Of a DNA stretch of 64,000 bases, positions 1 through 8,800 are shown in pieces. The notes beneath the pieces were generated by a model that saw only the letters and a list, made by a program, of their open reading frames with translations, was not told the DNA's origin and ran no database searches. This stretch comes from Flavobacterium sp. (GTDB lineage Bacteria; Bacteroidota; Bacteroidia; Flavobacteriales; Flavobacteriaceae): positions 491,260 through 555,259 of the forward strand of contig JAQSDU010000014.1 of the NCBI GenBank assembly GCA_029946065.1, written 5' to 3'. The position numbers and the translations under genes are program-made. Position 1 is the stretch's first letter; each line of letters starts with the position of its first letter.

Positions 1-1
1 T

Positions 2-124
2 ATTATTTTGGGATTAATTTCGACAGAATATTCAGGATATGCTATCGAATTTTGGGCCCTTGGTTTCGGCGTTTGCCACATCGTCTACGGCAGCATTATG
101 TATTTTAAATATGACAGAAAATAA
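2..124 (+). CDS. C-terminal end of a membrane protein (partial)
   Basis: An open frame runs in from the left edge and stops at TAA 122-124. The 40 visible residues are hydrophobic and aromatic (IILGLISTEYSGYAIEFWAL, then GFGVCHIVYG) and end in a basic tail, KYDRK. This looks like the last transmembrane helix of a small inner-membrane protein. The stop is only two bases before the TTG start of the next gene, so the two are probably translationally coupled. Small membrane proteins paired with HTH_34-type regulators are common in Flavobacteriaceae. The specific function is unknown. Confidence 0.6.
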   Translation: MILGLISTEYSGYAIEFWALGFGVCHIVYGSIMYFKYDRK

Positions 125-126
125 TT

Positions 127-420
127 TTGAAAAATATCATCCAAAATATCAATAAGGCTTTTGACCATCGCATCAGACTTGGCATTATGTCGGTACTGAT
201 GGTCAATGAATCAGCCGATTTTAACACACTAAAAGAACTACTCGGCGTGACCGACGGGAATCTTGCGTCGCATACAAAAGCGCTCGAAATTGAAAATTAT
301 ATTCTCATCGAAAAACAATTCATCGGAAAAAAACCCAATACGACTTATGCCGCAACTAAAGATGGTAAAAAAGCGTTTCGAGATCATATCGATGCGCTCG
401 AAAAATTAATCCGGAAATAG
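127..420 (+). CDS. Winged-helix transcriptional regulator (HTH_34 type)
   Basis: This 97-residue protein is almost entirely one winged helix-turn-helix. The recognition region reads FNTLKELLGVTDGNLASHTK (about residues 32-51), followed by a wing containing EKQFIGKKPNTTYAATKDGK. This is the layout of the HTH_34 (MarR/ArsR-like) one-domain regulators of Bacteroidota, which act as dimers on short palindromes. The start is a TTG at 127, two bases after the upstream stop, and no ATG upstream in frame fits better. A perfect 19-bp palindrome follows the gene at 440-458, just before xrtK, and is the obvious candidate operator. The gene begins a tightly packed plus-strand cluster that ends with creD. 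The ligand is unknown. Confidence 0.85.
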   Translation: MKNIIQNINKAFDHRIRLGIMSVLMVNESADFNTLKELLGVTDGNLASHTKALEIENYILIEKQFIGKKPNTTYAATKDGKKAFRDHIDALEKLIRK

Positions 421-439
421 CGCATTTTTTTTACTCATT

Positions 440-458
440 TACTTTGAATTTCAAAGTA
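440..458. promoter_or_regulatory. Perfect 19-bp palindrome upstream of xrtK (candidate operator)
   Basis: The arms TACTTTGAA and TTCAAAGTA are exact reverse complements around one central T. The element lies in the 54-bp gap between the HTH_34 regulator and xrtK, 16 bp before the xrtK ATG. Position and symmetry suggest it is bound by the regulator encoded directly upstream. Binding is inferred, not shown. Confidence 0.55.
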
Positions 459-474
459 CTTTAAAAACATAAAT

Positions 475-1002
475 ATGAAAAGAATTAAATCACAACACTA
501 TTACTACGCCGCCATAATTGGGATTTTTTTATTGCTGAAGCAGTATTATACTGCAACTTCCAATAACGATTTAAAATTTTTACTGACACCTACAAATGCT
601 TTGGTTAGTTTACTATTTGGCTCCTCACCGCAGTATTCCACCTCTTTTGGATACGTTTATGACAACCTGAACATTGTCATTGAAAAATCGTGTTCCGGTT
701 ATAATTTCTGGATCTTATGTTTTGCAATGTTGGCTTTTCTGACAGTCAATTCTTATAAAACCCATCTTAAAAAAATAGCTGCAATTCTCTTAATACTTAC
801 CATAAGTTGGTTGCTGACGATTTTTGTCAATACTTCCAGAATTGCCACAGCGATATTTATTTCGGAGCAATTCCCCAACAGCAGCAAGCAGTTCCCGTGG
901 TTGCACCAATCCGAAGGCATCTTCATTTACTTGTCATTCCTAATTGCTTTTTATATGATCCTGAACCGATTACTAACCAAATTCAAAACTACCAATGCGT
1001 AA
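475..1002 (+). CDS. xrtK: Exosortase K (XrtK)
   Basis: This 175-residue polytopic membrane protein has the exosortase/archaeosortase catalytic triad: Cys73 in KSCSGYNFW, Arg122 in FVNTSRIATA and His144 in PWLHQSEGIFIY. Hydrophobic segments surround each of them. Exosortases are transpeptidase-like membrane enzymes thought to cleave C-terminal PEP-CTERM-type sorting signals. The K subfamily is short and is found next to a single dedicated target with an MSEP-CTERM tail. That target is exactly what follows here, overlapping by 8 bp (995-1002). The ATG at 475 gives a standard N-terminal helix. The function of XrtK has not, to my knowledge, been shown experimentally. Confidence 0.88.
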   Translation: MKRIKSQHYYYAAIIGIFLLLKQYYTATSNNDLKFLLTPTNALVSLLFGSSPQYSTSFGYVYDNLNIVIEKSCSGYNFWILCFAMLAFLTVNSYKTHLKKIAAILLILTISWLLTIFVNTSRIATAIFISEQFPNSSKQFPWLHQSEGIFIYLSFLIAFYMILNRLLTKFKTTNA

Positions 1003-3838
1003 TTTAGTCAACCCAAAATGGCTCCTGTTCATCAACACTTTGCCACTAATTGTACTTTTCCTGATATTTTCTGGAGAGTTCGACATCATCAAAAGTCTTT
1101 TAAAACCCGAAAACATCGAAATCTGGCGACAGTTTGCCATCGCTTTAAGCATATTGATCGCATCAACTTTAGTATATGCCATAATTGCTGTCATCCGCAA
1201 AAAAGAACTCTCGGTTTATTATGGATTTGCGGCACTTTTCACATCAATTCCAGTTTTGTATCTTGCTTTTTACAACGCCGATGAACTCATTACACGCGAC
1301 ATTCCGCGTTGGATGGTGCCGACCGACATGATGATTTATGCCGTGACTTTTCTGATGCCGACAATTATTCACGCCGTGATTGTATTGGTGATAAAACTGA
1401 CCGCATTACACAAAAAAAACAGTCCGCTATTGAATTTTGGATTGGCCGCTGCGGTTCCGTTTTGCTGGTACATAATTTCGCAGCTTTTTATTCCGATGTT
1501 CAAAGATTTGGATCACGGATTCAATATTCATGCACTACTGATTTTCGTCATTTCGGGAACAGTAATTTTCCTGTTTTTCCTGATTAGGATGGTGTATATT
1601 CTCATCAACAAAAAATCGAAACTTTGGAAAAGAAATGCGCTGAACTGGAAAATTCCACTTTTGATTGTATTTCCGCTGTTAGGCCTGATGGTTAACAATG
1701 GTAGTTTCTTAAAAGATTTTATTGGCGAAGGCGGCGGCATTTTTGGCGACTTTAGCAGCATTTGGATCTACTTTATCGCCTTGGGAAACGGCATTCTTTT
1801 GTGTATTCCCGAAGCGAAAAGTCCAAGAATAAAACTAATCTTATTTTTCCTTAAAAGTGCCACTTTTACTTTTACGCTGTATTTCTTTTTGGTATTCTTA
1901 CCTTTTTTACCACTTTCTATCATTGCAATATTAGCGATTGGTGTCGGATTTCTGATGCTTACGCCGTTGTTGCTATTTGTGGTACACGTTAAATCACTTT
2001 CAGATGATTTTAATTTCCTTTCGACAATTCACTCTAAATCAAGGTTGATTATTTTTCAATTGGCAGGAATGTTAATGCTTCCGGTGATTATTACTTGCAC
2101 TTATTGCTATCATAAAGCAGTTTTAAACGAAGCGCTCGATTATGTTTACAATCCCGATTTTACAAAGAATTACGACATTGATGCCACTTCCGTTACAAAA
2201 ACATTAGCCGTTATTGAAAAACAAAAGGAACGCAATAATTTCATTTTCAGCAACCAAATGCCATATCTATCGGCTTATTTCAATTGGATTGTGCTCGACA
2301 ACATGACACTTTCGGATAAGAAAATAGATGATTTAAATAGCATTTTCGTTTCGGAACATCAAAAGGAATTTCGCAGTACTACTATCGACGCTAATATTGA
2401 AACTTCCGAAAATAGCGATTTAGATATTACCAATGCAAAAGTGACAAGCCGATTCGACGAAGTGCAACACGCATGGATTAGTATGGTGGATTTTGAAATA
2501 AAGAACAATTCGACAAACAATTGGCTACAGGAATTTGAAACTTCATTTGAATTACCTGCCGGATGTTATATCAGTGACTATTATTTGTATGTCGGCAATA
2601 AGAAAGAACACGGATTGCTGATGGAGAAAAAAGCCGCGCAATGGGTCTTCTCGCAGATTGTCAATACGCGAAAAGATCCCGGAATGCTACGCTATACCAA
2701 TTATGGTAAAATTGATTTCAGGATTTTCCCGTTTACAAAAAATGAAACTAGGAAAAGTGGTATTGAATTCATCCATAAAACACCTTTGACCATTAATATC
2801 CACGGAAAGAAAATTCAGCTTGGCGATGACAAACCGAAATTCGAAATCGAAATTAGCAACAATGACAATGTTGTTTATCTAAGCACCGTCGAAAAAAGCA
2901 AACTCGAAAAAATACAGCGCACACCCTATTATTGCTTTATTGCCGACGTTTCTTCGGGGAAAGAAAAACTGAAATCCCAATACATCCAACAAATTGAAAA
3001 CTTTATAAAATCGAATCCTGATGGTGCTCAACAAGCGGAAATTTGCTTTACGAATACGTATTCTAAAATCGAAAAAGCGGCAGACAATATAACGCAGCAA
3101 TTCGACCAACAAACATTTGAAGGTGGTTTTTATTTGGACCGTTCCCTAAAAAAAATCCTTATTCAAAACTATACGAAAAAAGAAAAAAAATATCCTATAA
3201 TGGTTGTCTTGACAGACAGTCTTAACGACGCTATAATTGGAAATGATTTGACGAAACTCCAATTTACATTTCCAGAAAGCGACATTTTTTATACCCTCAA
3301 CAATAGCGGTCAACTAGAAGGTCATTCTATGCTTGAAAATCCAATGGCAGTTATAACCAATGGAATTCCAACAATGCAATCGGTTTTTGTTTATCCAAAC
3401 GCTGAAAACCCGATTGCTTTTTTACCCGATAATGGAAAAGCCGATTTGGTATTAAAATCACCATTTTTTGATATTAAAAACAATATAAAAACCAAGCAAT
3501 GGCAAAGCGGACTTCAGCTTCAAGGACTTTGGATGTCGCAACAATTGCATCCTAAAAAAGCTGCCGAAAATTGGACTTGCGGTATTCGGGAGAGTTTCCG
3601 TTCGGGCATTATGACGCCACAAACTTCCTATATCGTAGTAGAAAATGACGCACAAAAAGCCATGCTATACAAAAAACAAAAAGAAGTATTGTCGGGTAAC
3701 AATGCTTTGGATTTGGGCGAAGATGAAGCGGCACAACGGATGTCGGAACCCGGATTATTGGTTTTAGCAACCTTGTTTTTGCTTGCCATCGCAATTAAAA
3801 AATACAAATCTGCTCACCTCATTTTAAAACAACCATGA
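995..3838 (+). CDS. MSEP-CTERM sorting domain protein, target of exosortase K
   Basis: This 947-residue protein has about a dozen transmembrane segments in its first 380 residues. A large soluble part follows, containing a VIT-like stretch around residues 500-590 (ELPAGCYISDYYLY, then KAAQWVFSQIVNTRKDPGML). The C-terminus is the hallmark tripartite signal: MSEP at residues 916-919, the hydrophobic helix GLLVLATLFLLAIAI, and a basic cluster KKYK. This matches the MSEP-CTERM family, which is encoded beside XrtK and is believed to be its only substrate. The ATG at 995 overlaps the end of xrtK, and the stop overlaps the ATG of the next gene (ATGA), so the three genes are translationally coupled. 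The biological role is unknown. Confidence 0.88.
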   Translation: MRNLVNPKWLLFINTLPLIVLFLIFSGEFDIIKSLLKPENIEIWRQFAIALSILIASTLVYAIIAVIRKKELSVYYGFAALFTSIPVLYLAFYNADELITRDIPRWMVPTDMMIYAVTFLMPTIIHAVIVLVIKLTALHKKNSPLLNFGLAAAVPFCWYIISQLFIPMFKDLDHGFNIHALLIFVISGTVIFLFFLIRMVYILINKKSKLWKRNALNWKIPLLIVFPLLGLMVNNGSFLKDFIGEGGGIFGDFSSIWIYFIALGNGILLCIPEAKSPRIKLILFFLKSATFTFTLYFFLVFLPFLPLSIIAILAIGVGFLMLTPLLLFVVHVKSLSDDFNFLSTIHSKSRLIIFQLAGMLMLPVIITCTYCYHKAVLNEALDYVYNPDFTKNYDIDATSVTKTLAVIEKQKERNNFIFSNQMPYLSAYFNWIVLDNMTLSDKKIDDLNSIFVSEHQKEFRSTTIDANIETSENSDLDITNAKVTSRFDEVQHAWISMVDFEIKNNSTNNWLQEFETSFELPAGCYISDYYLYVGNKKEHGLLMEKKAAQWVFSQIVNTRKDPGMLRYTNYGKIDFRIFPFTKNETRKSGIEFIHKTPLTINIHGKKIQLGDDKPKFEIEISNNDNVVYLSTVEKSKLEKIQRTPYYCFIADVSSGKEKLKSQYIQQIENFIKSNPDGAQQAEICFTNTYSKIEKAADNITQQFDQQTFEGGFYLDRSLKKILIQNYTKKEKKYPIMVVLTDSLNDAIIGNDLTKLQFTFPESDIFYTLNNSGQLEGHSMLENPMAVITNGIPTMQSVFVYPNAENPIAFLPDNGKADLVLKSPFFDIKNNIKTKQWQSGLQLQGLWMSQQLHPKKAAENWTCGIRESFRSGIMTPQTSYIVVENDAQKAMLYKKQKEVLSGNNALDLGEDEAAQRMSEPGLLVLATLFLLAIAIKKYKSAHLILKQP

Positions 3839-4251
3839 TAACCACATTTTTAAGAAATAGCGATTTAAACGCTGTGAACAGCTACGCACTTTTGGATTAT
3901 CCAGAGGAAAGTCTTGGATTTCAACTAGGCTGTTTCCTGCTGCGCAACAATTTTGATTTTGAAACGAATGATATATTCCGCATCCTAACATGTTATGGTG
4001 GGAATTTTACTGAAGAAATCTGTCTGCAGTATTTTCTTTTTGGCAATGGACGAAGAAATTTGCTGGCAATAGCTTATATGCTTGCGGGAACGCTACTTGA
4101 GCCTCAAAAAGGGGCCGTTTTTTATGCCGCATTCAAACAAGGACGCAACGCACATCGCTTTTACGATCTGGAACTTTTGAAATTGCTTTCGCAAACCGTT
4201 GACTGCCTTCAATATTCATTCAATATTCAGTCGCATCAAAATAAATTATAA
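3835..4251 (+). CDS. Unrecognised 138-residue soluble protein of the XrtK locus
   Basis: I do not recognise this family. The protein has 138 residues, is predicted mainly helical and soluble, and has no signal peptide or transmembrane helix. Segments such as RNNFDFETNDIFRILTCYGG and FGNGRRNLLAIAYMLAGTLL look conserved. Its ATG overlaps the stop of the MSEP-CTERM gene by 4 bp (ATGA), and creD begins 19 bp after its stop. It is therefore likely made together with the exosortase target and could be a cytoplasmic partner of it or of CreD. Confidence 0.7.
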   Translation: MITTFLRNSDLNAVNSYALLDYPEESLGFQLGCFLLRNNFDFETNDIFRILTCYGGNFTEEICLQYFLFGNGRRNLLAIAYMLAGTLLEPQKGAVFYAAFKQGRNAHRFYDLELLKLLSQTVDCLQYSFNIQSHQNKL

Positions 4252-4270
4252 ATTTAAAAACAATAAAAAA

Positions 4271-5623
4271 ATGGAAAATCCTGAAAATCAAGAACCACAA
4301 AATTTTTTTCAATCGGCAACAGCCAAAATGTTTATGGTCGGCTTATTGACTTTAGTATTAATGATTCCGCTGGTATTCGTAAACAATTTAATTGTGGAAC
4401 GCAGCCTGCGTCAAAAGGAAGTCGTTTCTGAAACGGCAGACAAATGGGGTGAAAGCGTTTACTTTTATGGGCCGATTTTAAAAATCCCGTACAACACATT
4501 CACCGAAACCGTAACTGTGAACGAAAAAACGAAAGAAGTCACGAAGCAAATCACCGCCAACGTAAAATTTGCCTATTTCTTTCCGGAAGAATTAAAGAAC
4601 AATTCTGATGTCACCATGACCAAACCGTTGCACCGTGGGTTGTATCAATCGAATGTCTTTAAAGCGAGAATGAATTTTGAAGGTGTTTACAGTCAGCCGA
4701 ATTTTGCCATTAACAACATCGCCGACGAAAATATCCAATGGGAAAATGCAACCATACTGATCAAAACGACGGATATGAAAAGTATCAAAAGCCAACCGAA
4801 CATGGCACTTGGCAACAATAATTACCATTTTGAACCAGTGCAAAGCAATAGCAATGACAGCGTTGCCACTTTGGAAACAAGAGCCGTTGACATTCAGGCT
4901 TTGCTGAACAATAAAAAACTGAACTTCAAATTTGCCATCAATTACAATGGCAGCCACCAAGTAAAAATTGTTCCAATCGGAAAGACTACCGAAGCTAAAA
5001 TGGTATCCAATTGGCATTCACCATCATTTATGGGCAATTGGATTCCCGACGAGAAGAACAAGCAAGTGAGCGACAGCGGTTTCGAGGCACAATGGCAGGT
5101 TTTGCATCTTAACAGGCCTTTTGCACAACAGTCATTTGAAACTTTGCCCGACTTGCGCAAGTATTCTTTTGGTGTAGATTTTATAACGCCGGTTGATGAA
5201 TACCAGCAGAATGAGCGTGCCTCCAAATATGGATTTCTGGTGATTGGATTGACGTTTTTAATTTTCTTTTTGATTCAATCAGTGAGCAAAATTAGTATCC
5301 ATATTTTCCAATACTGCATGATTGGTTTGGCATTGATAATGTTTTATACTTTGCTGATATCGATAACGGAACACAGTAGTTTTACGTTTGCGTATCTGAT
5401 TGCGGGTAGTGCTGTTGTGGCGTTGATTTCGGTTTACTCCTTTTCGATATTAAAGAATAGCAAATTCCCTATTTTTATCGGGATGGCTTTGAGTGTACTT
5501 TATACCTTTATATATGTCATCATCCAATTGGAAGATTATGCGCTTTTGGTGGGCAGTGTAGGATTATTTTTCATACTCGCCGCTGTGATGTATTTTTCTC
5601 GAAAAATCGATTGGAAAAATTGA
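4271..5623 (+). CDS. creD: Cell envelope integrity protein CreD
   Basis: This 450-residue inner-membrane protein has one N-terminal helix (MFMVGLLTLVLMIPLVFVNN), a large periplasmic domain of about 300 residues, and four or five C-terminal helices from about residue 317 (YGFLVIGLTFLIFFLIQSV). This is the CreD layout; typical CreD proteins are 430-460 residues. The motif QKEVVSETADKWGESVYFYGP near the N-terminus is characteristic of the family. The ATG at 4271 was preferred to the in-frame ATG at 4199, which lies inside the preceding gene. In Bacteroidota creD is often paired directly with an HTH_34 regulator; here the exosortase genes are inserted between the two. In enterobacteria CreD is linked to envelope stress and colicin tolerance. 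Confidence 0.88.
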   Translation: MENPENQEPQNFFQSATAKMFMVGLLTLVLMIPLVFVNNLIVERSLRQKEVVSETADKWGESVYFYGPILKIPYNTFTETVTVNEKTKEVTKQITANVKFAYFFPEELKNNSDVTMTKPLHRGLYQSNVFKARMNFEGVYSQPNFAINNIADENIQWENATILIKTTDMKSIKSQPNMALGNNNYHFEPVQSNSNDSVATLETRAVDIQALLNNKKLNFKFAINYNGSHQVKIVPIGKTTEAKMVSNWHSPSFMGNWIPDEKNKQVSDSGFEAQWQVLHLNRPFAQQSFETLPDLRKYSFGVDFITPVDEYQQNERASKYGFLVIGLTFLIFFLIQSVSKISIHIFQYCMIGLALIMFYTLLISITEHSSFTFAYLIAGSAVVALISVYSFSILKNSKFPIFIGMALSVLYTFIYVIIQLEDYALLVGSVGLFFILAAVMYFSRKIDWKN

Positions 5624-5646
5624 TATTGTAGCTGTCACAGATAGGA

Positions 5647-5676
5647 AAAACCCGCTAATTGCAATTAGCGGGTTTT
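5647..5676 (+). terminator. Rho-independent terminator after creD
   Basis: A perfect 14-bp stem (AAAACCCGCTAATT with its reverse complement) closes a 2-base loop, GC. The right arm ends in TTTT. It lies 23 bp after the creD stop and would end the regulator-xrtK-creD transcript. Confidence 0.85.
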
Positions 5677-5888
5677 ATATGTAATAAAACCAGATAAGTT
5701 AAAAAATTGTTGCATATCCATCAACCGATTAAGTAATTCAAACAAGCTAATTTCCGATTTAACATAAATTGTTATAAAAGTTATGTTGAGACATTTTTTT
5801 GTGATTATCGCTAATGTTTTGCAAATATTAAAAAAATATTAAAAAAGTATCTTAATTTAGTAACCTGTAAACTACAAATTACTTATTT

Positions 5889-8800
5889 ATGAAAAAAATT
5901 ACTTTACTGTTAGTCTTTCTGATCACTTTTGTGACAGGAAACTACGCGCAGTGCATCAACCAGGACCAATATCCTAGTACTGATGTAACCAGCAACAATT
6001 CTGGAATGTCACAACAAATTGCTACGTGTAATTACACCGTTGAACATTCTTCTTTAGTGGGGCTTTTAGTAGGCGAAGATTACATCTTCACTTGTGTCTC
6101 TAATGCAACCGCAGCTGACAAGTATATCACTGTGACTGATGCCAACGATGAAGTAATCGCTTTTGGCGATTCACCTTTATTGGTTGAAAACATCACAGCT
6201 AGTGAAGTACATGTGCATTATACCGAAGGTTCAGATTGTAGTGGTGCAAATAGCTGCCATACTACAACACTTCAAATTGTCTTAACTTGTCCAGTGCCTT
6301 TGAACGGTCTGGTTGGTAATGTTACTACAACATCAGCTGGTTTCACATGGGAACCAGGAGGAAGCGAAACTGCATGGGAAGCCATGGTACAACTGGGAAG
6401 CGATCCAATGCCATCACCTGACACTGCAGGAACTGCTGTAAACGGCACCCCCGAATTTAGTGCGATAGGACTTACTCCAGCGACTTCTTACAGTTTTTAT
6501 GTAAGAGCAAATTGCGGTTCAGAATTTAGCCCGTGGACACAAGCATACAGTTTTGACACTGCTTGTCTACCTATTGCTGAATTCTTCCAGAATTTTGATA
6601 CAGATGCCAATGATATTCCGGTTTGTTGGGGTAGAATTCTTAGAGGACCTAGTATTTCTTTGTATTCAAGCATCAATCCAGTTACATGGAATTCAGTACA
6701 TTCTGCTCCAAACGCAATCCAATTGTATAACGACAGTGCCAATACTAATGAAAATGACATCATTTTAGTTTCGCCAAACTTATCTTCTTTGGTAACAGGC
6801 AACCACCGCCTGAAATTTTGGGCTAAAGGTTCCGGAAGCATCCAGGTAGGAACATTAGATGAGAATTCAAATTCAGCGACTTTCAATATGATTGAGGAAG
6901 TAGCACTTACTGACACCGCCACTCAATTTACAATTGATTTTTCAAGCTATTCAGGAACCGATCCTTTGATAGGATTCAGAATGTCCGCTCCGGGAACTTA
7001 CTACTCCCAATTTATTGATGATGCTGTATGGGAAGTTGCACCAACTTGTCCGGATATTACTGACCTAGCTGTTAGTGCAACAGATGTTGATAGTGCGACT
7101 TTTACATGGGTTGGTAATGCAGAAACACAATGGAATGTTGCTGTAGGTGCTACTACAGACAGTGATCCGTCCGTCTTGCCATTTGTAGTTTCAAATGATA
7201 CTACAAAAACTGTTTCAGGTCTGGCTGAAAACACCTCTTATAATGTTTGGGTGCGTTCAGTTTGCGCTGGAAATGACAATGGTGCCTGGATCGGACCGGT
7301 GTTGTTCAAAACAGCTTGTTCTCCTGTTGTCAACTTTAGTGAGACATTTGATGGTGTCACTTCACCTGCAATTCCCGACTGTTGGTCTAAGATCCTAAGA
7401 GGTCCGACTTTATCTCAATATGCCAGTATAAATACTGTTACATTCCAGCCGTTCTCATCTCCGAATGCAGTAGAATTGTACAATTCAAGCAGTAACACGG
7501 ATAGCGACGACATCATTTTGGTTTCGCCAAACGTTTCTTCTCTTGCTACAGGAAACCACCGTCTTAAATTTAATGCAAAAGGAAGCGGAAGCCTTCAGGT
7601 TGGTACACTCGACAGTAATACCAATGCTGCTACATTTAGCATGATGGAGGAAGTTGCTGTAACCAACAATGGATGGCACGAATATGTAGTTGATTTTTCT
7701 TCATACACCGGTACAGACACTTATGTAGCGTTGCGTTATGTTTCGCCAAATACCTATAATTCGATCGACGTTGACAACCTTGTTTGGGAAGTGTTACCTA
7801 CTTGTCCTGACGTAACTGAAATAACTGTTGCTTCTGTGTCTACTGATGGCGCTACTTTTACATGGGTTTCTAACGGAACTGAAACAACGTGGGATGTGGC
7901 TGTTGGTGATACATCAGTTACAGATCCTGGCACATTGACTTTCGTGACTTCAAATGAAACAACTAAAACTGTTAGTGGCTTAACCGATAATACTACCTAT
8001 AAAGTATGGGTACGTTCTGTTTGTGCCGGCAATGACAATGGTGCTTGGATAGGACCTATTTTGTTTAAAACAGACTGTTTGCCTGTTGCTAATTTCTTCG
8101 AAGATTTTGACAGTACTACCCCTTATACATTAACAAGTTGTTGGACGGCTATTACAAGAGGTCCTTCTATCTCTCAATATGCTCAAATCAGGGTGATTGA
8201 TTATGATCAAGTACATTCTGATCCAAACACAGTTCAACTTTTGAATGACTCATCTTCAACAACTGATAACGACGTTATATTGGTTTCTCCCAACCTTTCA
8301 ACCCTTTCTGCCGGTACTCACCGAGTAAAATTTTGGGCAAAAGGTTCTGGGACTGTTCAAATTGGAACGCTTGACAGCAACACAAATGCTGCTTTATTCA
8401 GTCAGCTTGATGAAATTACATTGACTGATACTGCTACACAATATGCAATTGACTTTACTTCTTATACAGGAACTGACCACTACATTGGTTTCCGTATGAG
8501 TGTACCAGGCACTTATTACTCACAGCTTTTTGATGATATCAGATGGGAAGTAGCACCTACTTGTGCAGATGTTACAGATGTTTTCATTTCTGATGCTACT
8601 ACTTCAGGTGCAACCGTTTCATGGTCACCAGGCGGTGCTGAAACTGCTTGGCAAGTTGGTTATGTAGAAGGTCCAGCAACTGACCCAACGACTATTTCAA
8701 CTACGCTTCCTGCTACAGACCCTGCTCTTACATTAACAGGCTTAACAGATGCTACATTATATTCTGTTTGGGTTAGATCAGTATGTCCAGGCAATGATTA

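Noticed and set aside
4592-5017. 141-codon antisense frame inside creD
   Set aside because: Antisense shadow of creD; the creD frame shows clear family signatures.
6497-6922. 141-codon antisense frame inside the FN3/T9SS gene
   Set aside because: Shadow of a strong coding gene on the other strand, with no family pattern.
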